From Microbulbifer sp. THAF38 (GTDB lineage Bacteria > Pseudomonadota > Gammaproteobacteria > Pseudomonadales > Cellvibrionaceae): a DNA stretch of 64,000 bases. The translations under genes and the position numbers were made by a program. The notes below the pieces were generated by a model. That model saw only the letters and a list, made by a program, of their open reading frames with translations. It was not told the DNA's origin and made no database searches. The stretch lies in NCBI RefSeq assembly GCF_009363535.1, contig NZ_CP045369.1, forward strand, positions 2,615,001-2,679,000, given 5' to 3'. This document shows, piece after piece, positions 12,911 through 20,466 of the stretch. Positions within the stretch are counted from its first letter, which is position 1. Each line of letters begins with the position of its first letter.

Positions 12911-13175
12911 CATGCTAAATCGAACATCATTTAGGTCGACATTGCTACACGTAGCTTAAATTGCAGAATGAAACCAAAGTGGGCTTAAACTGTTATGAAT
13001 GGGTGTTCTTTTGTTACAGCTCTTAAGAGTCTGCATGCCCAAGCACGGTAGATTTACCAGTTTAGAAGGCCGCTTCATAAATGGATCGGCCATTAGCAAA
13101 AATGGAGGATAAAAATTCCTACACAGCCATGATGATATGAAGTTTGACAACTATTATTATTTAGCTCAAATGTAA

Positions 13176-13208
13176 AAATCCGGAATCCATATTAGGAATT
13201 CCGGATTT
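13176..13208 (-). terminator. Rho-independent terminator of the polysaccharide-lyase-like gene
   Basis: An 11-bp stem (AAATCCGGAAT and its complement) with an 11-base loop, followed on the minus strand by TTTTTA. It lies about 70 bases past the stop of the gene at 13279. Confidence 0.65.
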
Positions 13209-13278
13209 CTTTTAACCAGATCAACAAACCAAAGGGTTCAATTGAGCGGATTTAAACATACCTAGTAAAAATTAACGT

Positions 13279-14256
13279 TTACAAAGAGCATGGGGCACTT
13301 GTATCGGGGTAGGAGCAAAGAGGCGCCTCGTTTACTACCTTAACACTACAGCAGGCACTCGCACCACCTGGCAAGGCTCCGCAACCACTTCCACCGCAGG
13401 AACCACAGGAGTTCTTACAGCAGGCACCATTAGTTGTATATATTCCGCCTTCTTTATATTCACACCTCCAAGCATCCTTACCGGCGATACGTTTACCATT
13501 TTTTACAGTAAAGTTATCGAAGTATGCCTTAACGGTCTTGGTTGGTGCCCACTCCTTAGTTGAGCCTCCATGAAAAGTACTGAACAAAAAGGTATCTACC
13601 AGTGCATTCATGCTGCCTGTTAGACGTAGCCCATGCTTCTCGCTAATTTTTTTACCATCCACATAAAGCTCGGCGTAGCCATCCGCATTATTGGCAGCAG
13701 TATTCATTTGTACAAAAAGTTCTACTCGATACCATTTGTGTAAATCAAATTTAAAGTCTGTTAAGTTGGCAAAGCTATCACCGCAGGCTCTCTGTCTATC
13801 CTGGTGATAAACATATAACTTTGGACTACCCTCACCATCAAACATGACGCGAACACTCCAGCCTTTAGGATCTATAGGTTTACACCCTGTCGTACCTGTT
13901 CCTCCACCTAAACCGTGAAGCTTGCCTCCCCTAACGAACTGGAAATCACTATGAAACTTCACGTCATAACTTAGGGTTGCTGAACTAACAGAATCGGTCA
14001 GCGGTAATCTGCCTGTGATACGCTCAGAACCTTCGCTATAAGGCACATAGCTAGCCTCAAGTAATCTGTTGGGGCCTGTAGTAGGAAAAGTAATCACTTT
14101 TAAGTGATTATTTTTTATTTTGAGCGGTGAGTTATACTCAAAATTCATTCTAAATAAAGCATGGTCTGTATATTCACTTGCAATTGAAGCGTTTGAAACC
14201 ATTAAAACAGTTGCAATCGTTAAAAAGGTAAAAAGTTTCTTCATAATCCTTACCAC
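13279..14256 (-). CDS. Secreted polysaccharide lyase family 14-like protein with Cys-rich tail
   Basis: 325 aa. There is a signal peptide (MKKLFTFLTIATVLMVSNAS) and then a beta-jelly-roll-like body with GGKLHGLGGG near residue 115, WSVRVMFDGEGSPKLYVYHQ and KWYRVELFVQMN. These fit the PL14 alginate/glucuronan lyase pattern, so cleavage of a uronic-acid polysaccharide is the best guess. The last 60 residues hold ten cysteines in the pattern CCKNSCGSCGGSGC...PGG...CC, a module I associate with secreted marine and algal proteins. The start may be the GTG at 14256 or the ATG four codons later; the former has AGGGA nine bases upstream. The gene lies inside the RHS archive but is unrelated to it. 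Confidence 0.72.
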   Translation of the reverse strand: MVRIMKKLFTFLTIATVLMVSNASIASEYTDHALFRMNFEYNSPLKIKNNHLKVITFPTTGPNRLLEASYVPYSEGSERITGRLPLTDSVSSATLSYDVKFHSDFQFVRGGKLHGLGGGTGTTGCKPIDPKGWSVRVMFDGEGSPKLYVYHQDRQRACGDSFANLTDFKFDLHKWYRVELFVQMNTAANNADGYAELYVDGKKISEKHGLRLTGSMNALVDTFLFSTFHGGSTKEWAPTKTVKAYFDNFTVKNGKRIAGKDAWRCEYKEGGIYTTNGACCKNSCGSCGGSGCGALPGGASACCSVKVVNEAPLCSYPDTSAPCSL

Positions 14257-14529
14257 TCAGAAAAGTCCCTAAGGCTAGCCAACTTCGCACAAGAAGCTAA
14301 CGCCTCACTCCATGATTGATAATCGAGCAACCGATTATCACGTTCTGAATTTTAACAGCTTCAAGGCCTTCCTTCGACAACAACCTTAAAACAAGGAAAT
14401 ATCTTCTCGACCAATTTCAATATGCTTCAAACCCACCCATATTTTCACTTCAGATTCAACTACAGAAGGAATAATATTTGGCAAGACAACTAGTGCAATC
14501 TAATTTGCGCGACCTTAGTCACATTTTAA

Positions 14530-14985
14530 TAATATTAATCTGCAAGGTGTTCACTGTGCTTTTGCCATTGTCGCCCACCCACTTAAGGCGGCTGCGGTTC
14601 GGGCCGTAGGTAAAGCGTGTATCGTGACTGCCCTTAGTGACCAGACTAGGTTTATCAAAGACGGTGTAGTCCAGCGTACGGCCGCCCGAGTCGCTACCCA
14701 CGTTGCCGTTGTTGTCGCTGTTGTCGTAGTGATAGCTGGTATTACCGGCTTTGGTTACCGCATGGGAGCGTGGACCATTGTATTCATAGCTACCAACGCC
14801 CGTTTTATAGGTGATATTACCAGCATCATCATAGCGAACCTCCTGGGTAGCCGTTTGGCTGCCGGCCTGATAGAGGCGGGCATAGCGCAGGCGATTGAGG
14901 CCGTCGTACTCAAGATTTTCCTGTAGGTCCTTACTGTAGTTACCATCACCACTGAGGTCGGCTTTGGACAGTATTATAAAGTTTA
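14530..14985 (-). pseudogene. Orphan RHS core fragment
   Basis: The minus strand encodes RHS core pieces also found in the full-length RHS protein (KDLQE, GPRPHAVTKAGNTSY, TLDYTVFDKPSLVTKGSH, FTYGPNRSR). The left end stops abruptly with a short unrelated tail and stop at 14519. No toxin tip remains. The right end stops at the same core position as the orphan at 20467-22530, and the non-coding sequence beyond is shared with it. It is a tipless cassette relic. Confidence 0.8.
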
Positions 14986-15138
14986 ATTAAAAGACCTGAC
15001 GCCGAACTCGGTCAGGGAGAGATACACTAAAAACAACCCCCCGGCAGATTACTCTGCCGGAGTTCTTGAAGAATTACTCAGCTAGATAGAAAGTTTATTT
15101 TGGAGTCAATAATTTACTCTGACCCTAATTATTAGTAT
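14986..15138. repeat. Non-coding repeat copy A flanking an orphan RHS core
   Basis: About 150 bases that recur at 22506-22668, joined in both places to the same end of a truncated RHS core. The repeat contains a hairpin of CCGGCAGA/TCTGCCGG at 15051-15070 and ends in AATTTACTCTGACCCTAAT. The two copies differ at a few bases. Together with the adjoining core they form a duplicated block of about 600 bp. Confidence 0.75.
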
Positions 15139-15222
15139 TGCTCAGTCAACTTTTTAAGAACCTTACTTCGAATCAACCCTCTCGTTCACCTGCCCTTATT
15201 AAAATTTAATGTTCACAAATAC

Positions 15223-15657
15223 CTAAAGTAATGATTGAAAATTTTCAATCTTAAACTTCTTTGGGCGACCATCTTCAGCCCCATAAATAACCACGATAAA
15301 AACTTGCTTTAGATTCTTTTTCTCTACTCTAAACCCTGAAATATATTTAGCATCATCGCCAGAAACGTACCCCTCAATAGGCACCCTTAAAACCTCAATA
15401 TTTCCAACTTCTTGCCCAACATATATACGGTTTAATTTCCCAATACTCTCCAACTTCACAGGAAAGAAGGACTCAACCCACATATATGAACCTTGCATAT
15501 CACCAGGAGAAGTACGAAACAAGCAATTAATTTTCTGACAATTCGATACTTCCAACCTCTCATATTTATCACCCCAAGGTAATATCTCCCCTACGCATGA
15601 AAAAGGAATTGAGATTATTCCAAGCAACATTGAAAACCTAATCTTTCGCAAGCTCAT
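15223..15657 (-). CDS. Exported small protein, candidate immunity protein
   Basis: 144 aa with an N-terminal signal sequence (MLLGIISIPFSCVG) and no family I recognise. The ATG overlaps by 20 bases the end of a short frame that resembles a toxin C-terminus, which is the arrangement of an RHS tip and its immunity gene. The candidate Shine-Dalgarno GGGGGGT lies inside the toxin tail. Base composition is AT-rich compared with metH or cysI. The immunity role is inferred from position only. Confidence 0.55.
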   Translation of the reverse strand: MSLRKIRFSMLLGIISIPFSCVGEILPWGDKYERLEVSNCQKINCLFRTSPGDMQGSYMWVESFFPVKLESIGKLNRIYVGQEVGNIEVLRVPIEGYVSGDDAKYISGFRVEKKNLKQVFIVVIYGAEDGRPKKFKIENFQSLL

Positions 15658-15778
15658 TCAGCTTACCCCCCAATCCAAACTGACCACCAAAATGATTTAA
15701 TTTCTTGTAGTTGAAATCTGTCACAGTAAAGGGCTCATATATTACCTCTATTTGACCCAGAGAAACCCTTACATTTCT
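15638..15778 (-). pseudogene. Detached C-terminal tail of an RHS-type toxin
   Basis: A 46-codon open frame bounded upstream by an in-frame stop, reading RNVRVSLGQIEVIYEPFTV and ending GGKLNELAKD. It has no start codon of its own. The stop codon overlaps the next gene, as expected for the last part of a tip module. No RHS core is attached, so the 5' part of this cassette has been lost. The catalytic type cannot be told from so short a tail. Confidence 0.45.
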
Positions 15779-15977
15779 TTAGCCGTGAAAGCAAGGTACC
15801 TGAGTCACCGCTCTGCACAGATTCATTCTCATCTTGAGACAATAGCTAAGCAAACTTAAGGAGCCTCTGAATTATTCAGAGGCCCCTTTATTCTTACCGA
15901 ATCAAATAACCCTCGCACCTTTTCCCCAAGGTGTTGGGACAATCTTTGATCTATAGGTATTCTTAATTGCTGTCATC

Positions 15978-16475
15978 TTAAATTTTTATTTTAAATTTTT
16001 TGTCACCCACCCGGCTTGGCTCAACAAAGGGAGCATCAACGCAGCCAGAAGCACCTGTTTCCTTAGACAAGTCAATCTTCGACTCAATGTCTGCAACATT
16101 ATAGTAAAGGGTGAGCTCCTCTATGTTCTCAACCAATGGTATAAAGGGAAATCTAACAAAAATATTACCATCTCCGACCACCAACTCACTATTAAAAAAC
16201 ACTTCATAAGACCAGTATTTTTTATCGCTATCCTTCCCAACCAGCGAAACCTGAATATCTTTTCTTAGCTCGCTACCATAACTCATAAGCGGCGGGTCCA
16301 ATCTATACTTCTTGAAATATGATTTTGGAATACAGAATGAAACAACCTTTCGAGGCCCATCGATAGTACCCATCCCGATTCGCAAACCCTGATATATATC
16401 ACTATCAGCCAGACTTGCAATACTTATTGCTTGAAAAACAAGCAACATGAAGAAACTTGACAACACCATTTTCAT
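15978..16475 (-). CDS. Exported protein, candidate immunity to the HEIGH metallopeptidase tip
   Basis: About 165 aa from MKMVLSSFFMLLVFQAISIA, a clear signal peptide, with AGGT seven bases upstream. The body is unrecognised and contains two cysteines that could form a disulfide. The start codon lies one base after the stop of a metallopeptidase-type RHS tip (TAA A ATG), so translational coupling is likely. Export suggests that the partner toxin acts in the periplasm. A longer reading of the frame, starting at 16538, would bury the signal sequence and is not used. Confidence 0.62.
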   Translation of the reverse strand: MKMVLSSFFMLLVFQAISIASLADSDIYQGLRIGMGTIDGPRKVVSFCIPKSYFKKYRLDPPLMSYGSELRKDIQVSLVGKDSDKKYWSYEVFFNSELVVGDGNIFVRFPFIPLVENIEELTLYYNVADIESKIDLSKETGASGCVDAPFVEPSRVGDKKFKIKI

Positions 16476-16476
16476 T

Positions 16477-16974
16477 TTAACACCTATTATAAGCCCATTT
16501 ATTTTTTTGAATTTCGGTAAACTCTGGATTCTTAACATGGCCTATTTCATGAATAACAAAAAAGCGAGCAGACTGATAAGCATTAAAGTCTACTGCTAGC
16601 CAGAAAGAATGAGAAAGCCGTATCTCCGTTATAGTACTAGAGAAAGCCTGCCTATAAAGCATCGGGACTCCATCTACTTTCTCGGCAGCAACTGTGCCAC
16701 CCAGCTAACTACCCCAAAGCTCTTCTTTAAACATAAAGGAACAGTTCTTTCCGGTCGCTGTGGCGCCATTCAAATCTCTAGCATACGCATTTACAGACTG
16801 AAGCTTATTTGCTTCATTAGCTCCTTTTTTAACCAGGTCAGCCTTTAAAGCAACAAATTTTCTCTGTGCCTCCTCAGCAGATATTTCACTAATAGAATCG
16901 TCTCTGACATACTCATCATCAGCGGCCAGTCTTTTTACTTCTTTTTCTCCATTAACGTCTGTACGGCGCACTTA
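16477..16974 (-). pseudogene. RHS tip with HEIGH zinc-metallopeptidase motif, broken by stop codons
   Basis: In one reading frame the minus strand runs from the RHS core (GRVYDCSLYRDAH) through a TAA at 16972-16974 into VRRTDVNGEKEVKRLAADD and so on. It meets a TAG at 16705-16707, continues as LGGTVAAEKVDGVPMLYRQ, reaches FVIHEIGHVKNPEFTE and stops at 16477. HEIGH is the HExxH zinc motif. The frame is otherwise continuous on both sides of the amber codon, so this is an inactivated metallopeptidase toxin module. The intact downstream partner gene suggests that the loss is recent or that immunity is still selected. Confidence 0.75.
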
Positions 16975-17386
16975 GTGAGCATCTCTGTAAAGGCTGCAGT
17001 CGTAGACCCGTCCATTCATATGGATCAGGCCCACCTCATCCAGCATTTCATGGCCGGTATAACCTCGATTGCTACTCAGGTGATTAAAGGCTCCCACACT
17101 GAGGGCGCTAACCGTATTTGCAGGCGCGCCGGCAATCTGTTCCCAGCTCAGGGCGTTGCGGCGTTTGCCTCAGGCATCAAAGCTGTAAACCGGCTTGTTG
17201 CCAGCAGTATCTTTGGCAACCTGACCGGTGCTATCGGTAATAACATCCAGGGAGCCCTGTAAGTCTTTGTGTAAGTACTGGGTGTTGGTACTGGCAATTT
17301 CATCGGATGCATTCAGCTCGACATGTAGTGGTCTAATACTTCCGGACACTTCGCTAAGATGGTAAAAACACCAAGCGAGGTGATGT

Positions 17387-17677
17387 ATGACAACGAAAGG
17401 TACACGCCGGCAATTCAAGCCGGAGTTCAAGAAAGACGCCGTAGCCCTGGTCTCTGAGCAGGGATATTCTATTTCTAAAGCCGCAGAGGCTGTAGGAACC
17501 ACTGCCAACAATCTGCGACGCTGGATAAAAGAGCTGAAGCAGGAAGAGAGCGGAGAAAGGCTGGATGTCGGCGAGCGCGCAGAATTGGACCGGTTACGAC
17601 GCGAAAACAAGCAGTTGCGGATGGAGAAAGAAATCCTAAAAAAGGCCAGCGCTTTCTTTGCGAAAGAAATGAAGTAA
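17387..17677 (+). CDS. IS3-family OrfA (helix-turn-helix and leucine zipper)
   Basis: 96 aa. RRQFKPEFKKDAVAL opens a helix-turn-helix that binds the IS ends, and the second half (LDRLRRENKQLRMEKEILKK) is a leucine-zipper-like coiled coil for multimer formation. Length and layout match IS3 OrfA. It inserts in an RHS core but on the opposite strand. The end overlaps a slippery run that allows fusion to OrfB. Confidence 0.93.
   Translation: MTTKGTRRQFKPEFKKDAVALVSEQGYSISKAAEAVGTTANNLRRWIKELKQEESGERLDVGERAELDRLRRENKQLRMEKEILKKASAFFAKEMK
17638..17644 (+). promoter_or_regulatory. A6G slippery site for -1 frameshifting (OrfAB)
   Basis: AAAAAAG lies so that the OrfA codons are CTA AAA AAG. The -1 frame is open from here through 17734 into OrfB without a stop, giving KKGQRFLCERNEVKY before the OrfB start. 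This is the standard arrangement for making the OrfAB transposase in IS3 elements. Confidence 0.85.
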
Positions 17678-17733
17678 AGTACAACTTTATTAAAGAACAG
17701 CAAGGCAGCTTTCCAGTTAGGACACTCTGCCGA

Positions 17734-18525
17734 GTGATGCAGGTAAATAAGAGTAGCTATTACGGGTGGTATCAGCGTAGTAATAGCTCAATAGATAGCC
17801 AGACATGGAAACTATGCCATCGTTTGAAGGCCTTATTTTCTGAATCTCGACAGAGTCTCGGAAGCCGTCGGTTAATGAAACTGTTACGCAAAGAAGGCTT
17901 TAAAATTGGTCGCTATCGTGTCCGCAAACTAATGAAAAAGCTAGGTTTGAGAGTAAAACGCAAGAAGCGATTTACACTGACGACAGACAGCAAACACCAA
18001 CTACCTACCGCGGAAAACCTTTTGAATAGGGAGTTCTCACCAAGTGTTAAAAATCAAGTTTGGACTACTGATATCACGTACATCTGGACTGCACAGGGCT
18101 GGCTGTATTTGGCGGTAGTGATTGATCTCTATTCACGTAGGATTGTTGGTTGGCATCTAGATCGCCAGATGGAAACGGCCCTGGTAAGTCGTGCATTGAT
18201 GATGGCTGTTAATTTGCGTACACCGCCAAAGGGTCTTCTACACCACTCTGATCGAGGCAGTCAGAGTGCCAGCCATACCTACCAAGCGCAGTTGAAACAG
18301 CATGGTATGGTGTGCTCAATGAGCCGCAAGGGAAATTGTTGGGACAATGCACCGACTGAACGCTTTTTTAGCAGCCTAAAACGAGAATGGCTGACGGGAA
18401 ATATCTATCCGACAAGGGAAGATGCGATAGCCGATGTGAGGGCCTATATTGCTTATTACAACTCACGCAGGATACATTCATCACTGGAGTATATAACCCC
18501 TATCGAATTTGAAAAATGTGCTTAA
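17734..18525 (+). CDS. IS3-family OrfB (DDE transposase domain)
   Basis: 263 aa with the rve-type DDE core: first Asp in VWTTDITYIW, second in LLHHSDRGSQ, and Glu in DNAPTERFFSSLKREW. The N-terminal HTH_21 region carries LGSRRLMKLLRKEG. The active form is probably the OrfAB fusion produced by the upstream slippery site. All three acidic residues are present, so the element could still move. Confidence 0.94.
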   Translation: MMQVNKSSYYGWYQRSNSSIDSQTWKLCHRLKALFSESRQSLGSRRLMKLLRKEGFKIGRYRVRKLMKKLGLRVKRKKRFTLTTDSKHQLPTAENLLNREFSPSVKNQVWTTDITYIWTAQGWLYLAVVIDLYSRRIVGWHLDRQMETALVSRALMMAVNLRTPPKGLLHHSDRGSQSASHTYQAQLKQHGMVCSMSRKGNCWDNAPTERFFSSLKREWLTGNIYPTREDAIADVRAYIAYYNSRRIHSSLEYITPIEFEKCA

Positions 18526-19183
18526 AGAGGTGTCCGGTTAGACTTGACCACAACAACACGCTCGATAGCGACGCCTGCGATATTGCGGCGATAGAAGCTC
18601 TTGATATGAGCTCCGGAGCTGCTGCGCCCAATCACTTTCTCAACGCTGTCAATCTGCAAGGTGATCACAGTGCCTTTGCCATTATCGTCCACCCACTTGA
18701 AGCGGCCGCGGTCCGGGCCGTAGGTGAAGCGCGTATCGTGGCTGCCCTAAGAAACCAGGCAGGATTTATCAAAGACGGTGTACCGCTTACGGCTGCCCAG
18801 GTCTCCACTCATGCTGCCGTTGTTATCGCACTGATAGCTGGTATTGCCGGCATCATAGTAGTGCATCTCTTGAATAACAGTTTGAATACAAGCCTGATAG
18901 AGGCATGCTTGGCACAGGCAATTGAAGCCATTCTATTCAGTGCTCTTTAGCAAGTCCTAGCTATAGCTGTGATCGCCACAAAGATCGGTTTTTGGCAAGA
19001 TTATGGAACTCAAAACTTATTACTGAGTTCGAAAAGGGGATATATCTTAAAAGCAGAGCCCCAGCGAGTACTTTGCCGAGGCTATTTAGTAGTGGTTCCG
19101 TTAGATAGAAAGTGTTATTTAAGCGCCGGGAATTCAATCTACTCTTTATCACTAGGGACAAAATAAAGATCTAGCTTTCCTTT

Positions 19184-19600
19184 CTATCCTTTATATCTTG
19201 GGTGCTCTTCACCTAACTCAAAAATTAATAGAAAGTAATAACCCTTAAGGATAGAGGCCTTACCTTTCTGCTTATAGGGTTCAAACTGTGAGTCCCTTAG
19301 ATATCTTATTGCAGCTAAATTAAATACAGCGCTCGGACTGAAATCTACCACATTAAGATTATTCGCTATTCCTTGCTTACTTATATCTCCTCGAACAAGC
19401 ACCCAACCTTCTTGGCCTTTATCAAACTCAGTTTTAGGGTAAAGCATTTTCGGTGAAATAGTTCTTCGAATCTTCCACTCAACCCCCCTATTCAGCATTT
19501 GTATATTTGGCTTTTCGCTGACAGGCATCACATTTAGTGACATGCAGGAAGCTAGAAATAGGTAGCACAAGAGAATTAATTTAGTTTTCGATAGTGACAC
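19184..19600 (-). CDS. Lipoprotein with TonB C-terminal-like domain
   Basis: 138 aa starting with GTG, with GGAGA about nine bases upstream. LLCYLFLASC is a signal peptide with lipobox. The body shows the TonB_C pattern: YPKTEFDKGQEGWVLVRGDI, then NVVDFSPSAVFNLAAIRYL and FEPYKQKGKA. In larger proteins this domain binds TonB-dependent receptors; here it stands alone on an anchored lipoprotein. An RHS core fragment begins 15 bases upstream, so the gene sits where an immunity gene would. Whether it is an immunity protein or unrelated cargo is open. Confidence 0.66.
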   Translation of the reverse strand: MSLSKTKLILLCYLFLASCMSLNVMPVSEKPNIQMLNRGVEWKIRRTISPKMLYPKTEFDKGQEGWVLVRGDISKQGIANNLNVVDFSPSAVFNLAAIRYLRDSQFEPYKQKGKASILKGYYFLLIFELGEEHPRYKG

Positions 19601-19615
19601 AATCTTAGTTCTCCA

Positions 19616-19835
19616 CTGGTATTACCGGCTTTGGTTACCGCATGGGGGCGTGGGCCACTGTACTCATAGCTACCAACGCCCGTTTTATAGGTGATATTAC
19701 CGGCATCATCATAGCGATCCTCCTGGGTGGCAGTTTGGCTGCCGGCTTGATAGAGGGGCGTGCTGTACAGGCGGTTAATACCCTCATGCTCAAGGCTTTG
19801 CTGGAGATCTTTATAATACTGCTTGAATTGTTTAT
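19616..19835 (-). pseudogene. Tipless RHS core fragment
   Basis: The plus strand from CTGGTATTACCGGCTTTGG onward matches the core segment that encodes GPRPHAVTKAGNTS and the YKTGVGSYEY region, up to the QERFEYDGLNRL region. No longer frame is preserved. It starts just upstream of the lipoprotein gene at 19184-19600 and marks another cassette whose tip is gone. Confidence 0.75.
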
Positions 19836-20009
19836 CGATAGAATTATTAAGCTCCCCAATATGGCCTGATAATAAACTTAACCTGAGTGAAATACAGGTT
19901 AAAACAGAACTCTATCAGATGACCCTGCCAAAGCTCTACCAATAGTCAAATAAGTTAGTTTCCCAGATATCGATACTCTATTTCTCTATCAACAATTCTG
20001 AAACCCAGG

Positions 20010-20390
20010 CTAAGACTTCCTTTTAAAGCCAACTAAAAACCCAATAAAACACACAATAAGGATTAATACTACCGGAAATACAAAGCCCACAATAATGTCA
20101 TTCAAGAAGTACGTCCAACTATAAAACCAAACCCACAATATTGAAGAAACACTAACCCTAAAGTAAATCCCCAGACCAAAAAACCCATAAAAAAAGTAAG
20201 AAAAATAGAACATAATAAGAGCAAGACCTATCAACTTGATCACATCTTGAATTGACAATCCTAAATACCAAATAACAAAAGCACCTAAAAATGCGGCGAC
20301 ATACTCAGGTAAAGGTGCTATTAACTCTTCTTTCCAATCCATACTACTATACCCAAAAATTAACTTTATCACCCTTTTGTGTGATGACAT
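20010..20390 (-). CDS. Small multi-span membrane protein, candidate immunity protein
   Basis: 126 aa (110 if the second ATG at 20342 is used), AT-rich, with three or four hydrophobic spans such as YVAAFLGAFVIWYLGLSI and ALIMFYFSYFFYGFFGLG, and a lysine/arginine end. I recognise no family. It begins 76 bases after the stop of an orphan RHS module. Membrane immunity proteins usually pair with toxins that attack the membrane or periplasm; that role is inferred from position. Confidence 0.58.
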   Translation of the reverse strand: MSSHKRVIKLIFGYSSMDWKEELIAPLPEYVAAFLGAFVIWYLGLSIQDVIKLIGLALIMFYFSYFFYGFFGLGIYFRVSVSSILWVWFYSWTYFLNDIIVGFVFPVVLILIVCFIGFLVGFKRKS

Positions 20391-20466
20391 CAGAGAATCT
20401 ACCCATTAAAAATTTCTTCACCAATAGTTCACTCAACAAGAGAGAAAGAAGATCTTGCCAAAGAAA

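Larger units (their letters stand above)
17324..18555 (+). mobile_element. Complete IS3-family insertion sequence
   Basis: 1232 bp with imperfect inverted ends: TGTAGTGGTCTAATACTTCC at the left and TGTTGTGGTCAAGTCTAACC (inward) at the right, both continuing CGGACAC. The target GCTCGACACGCTCG is split with ACA repeated at both sides, a 3-bp duplication typical of the family. It carries orfA and orfB with a frameshift site between them, and looks intact. Confidence 0.93.
16985..18950 (-). pseudogene. Orphan RHS core interrupted by an IS3-family element
   Basis: Homology to the RHS core of the full-length gene runs from GRVYD (16990) to 17323 and resumes at 18556. It continues to about 18945 with a deletion near the far end. 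The insertion separates the codons for the VELNASDEI region. Core and tip join at VYD, earlier than in the full-length protein, where the core continues to DPSGY. The sequence from 18951 to 19183 shows no gene that I can support. Confidence 0.8.

Noticed and set aside
15863-15883. Hairpin GCCTCTGAAT/ATTCAGAGGC as a terminator
   Set aside because: Good stem, but no proper T-run follows on the strand of the neighbouring genes; left uncalled.
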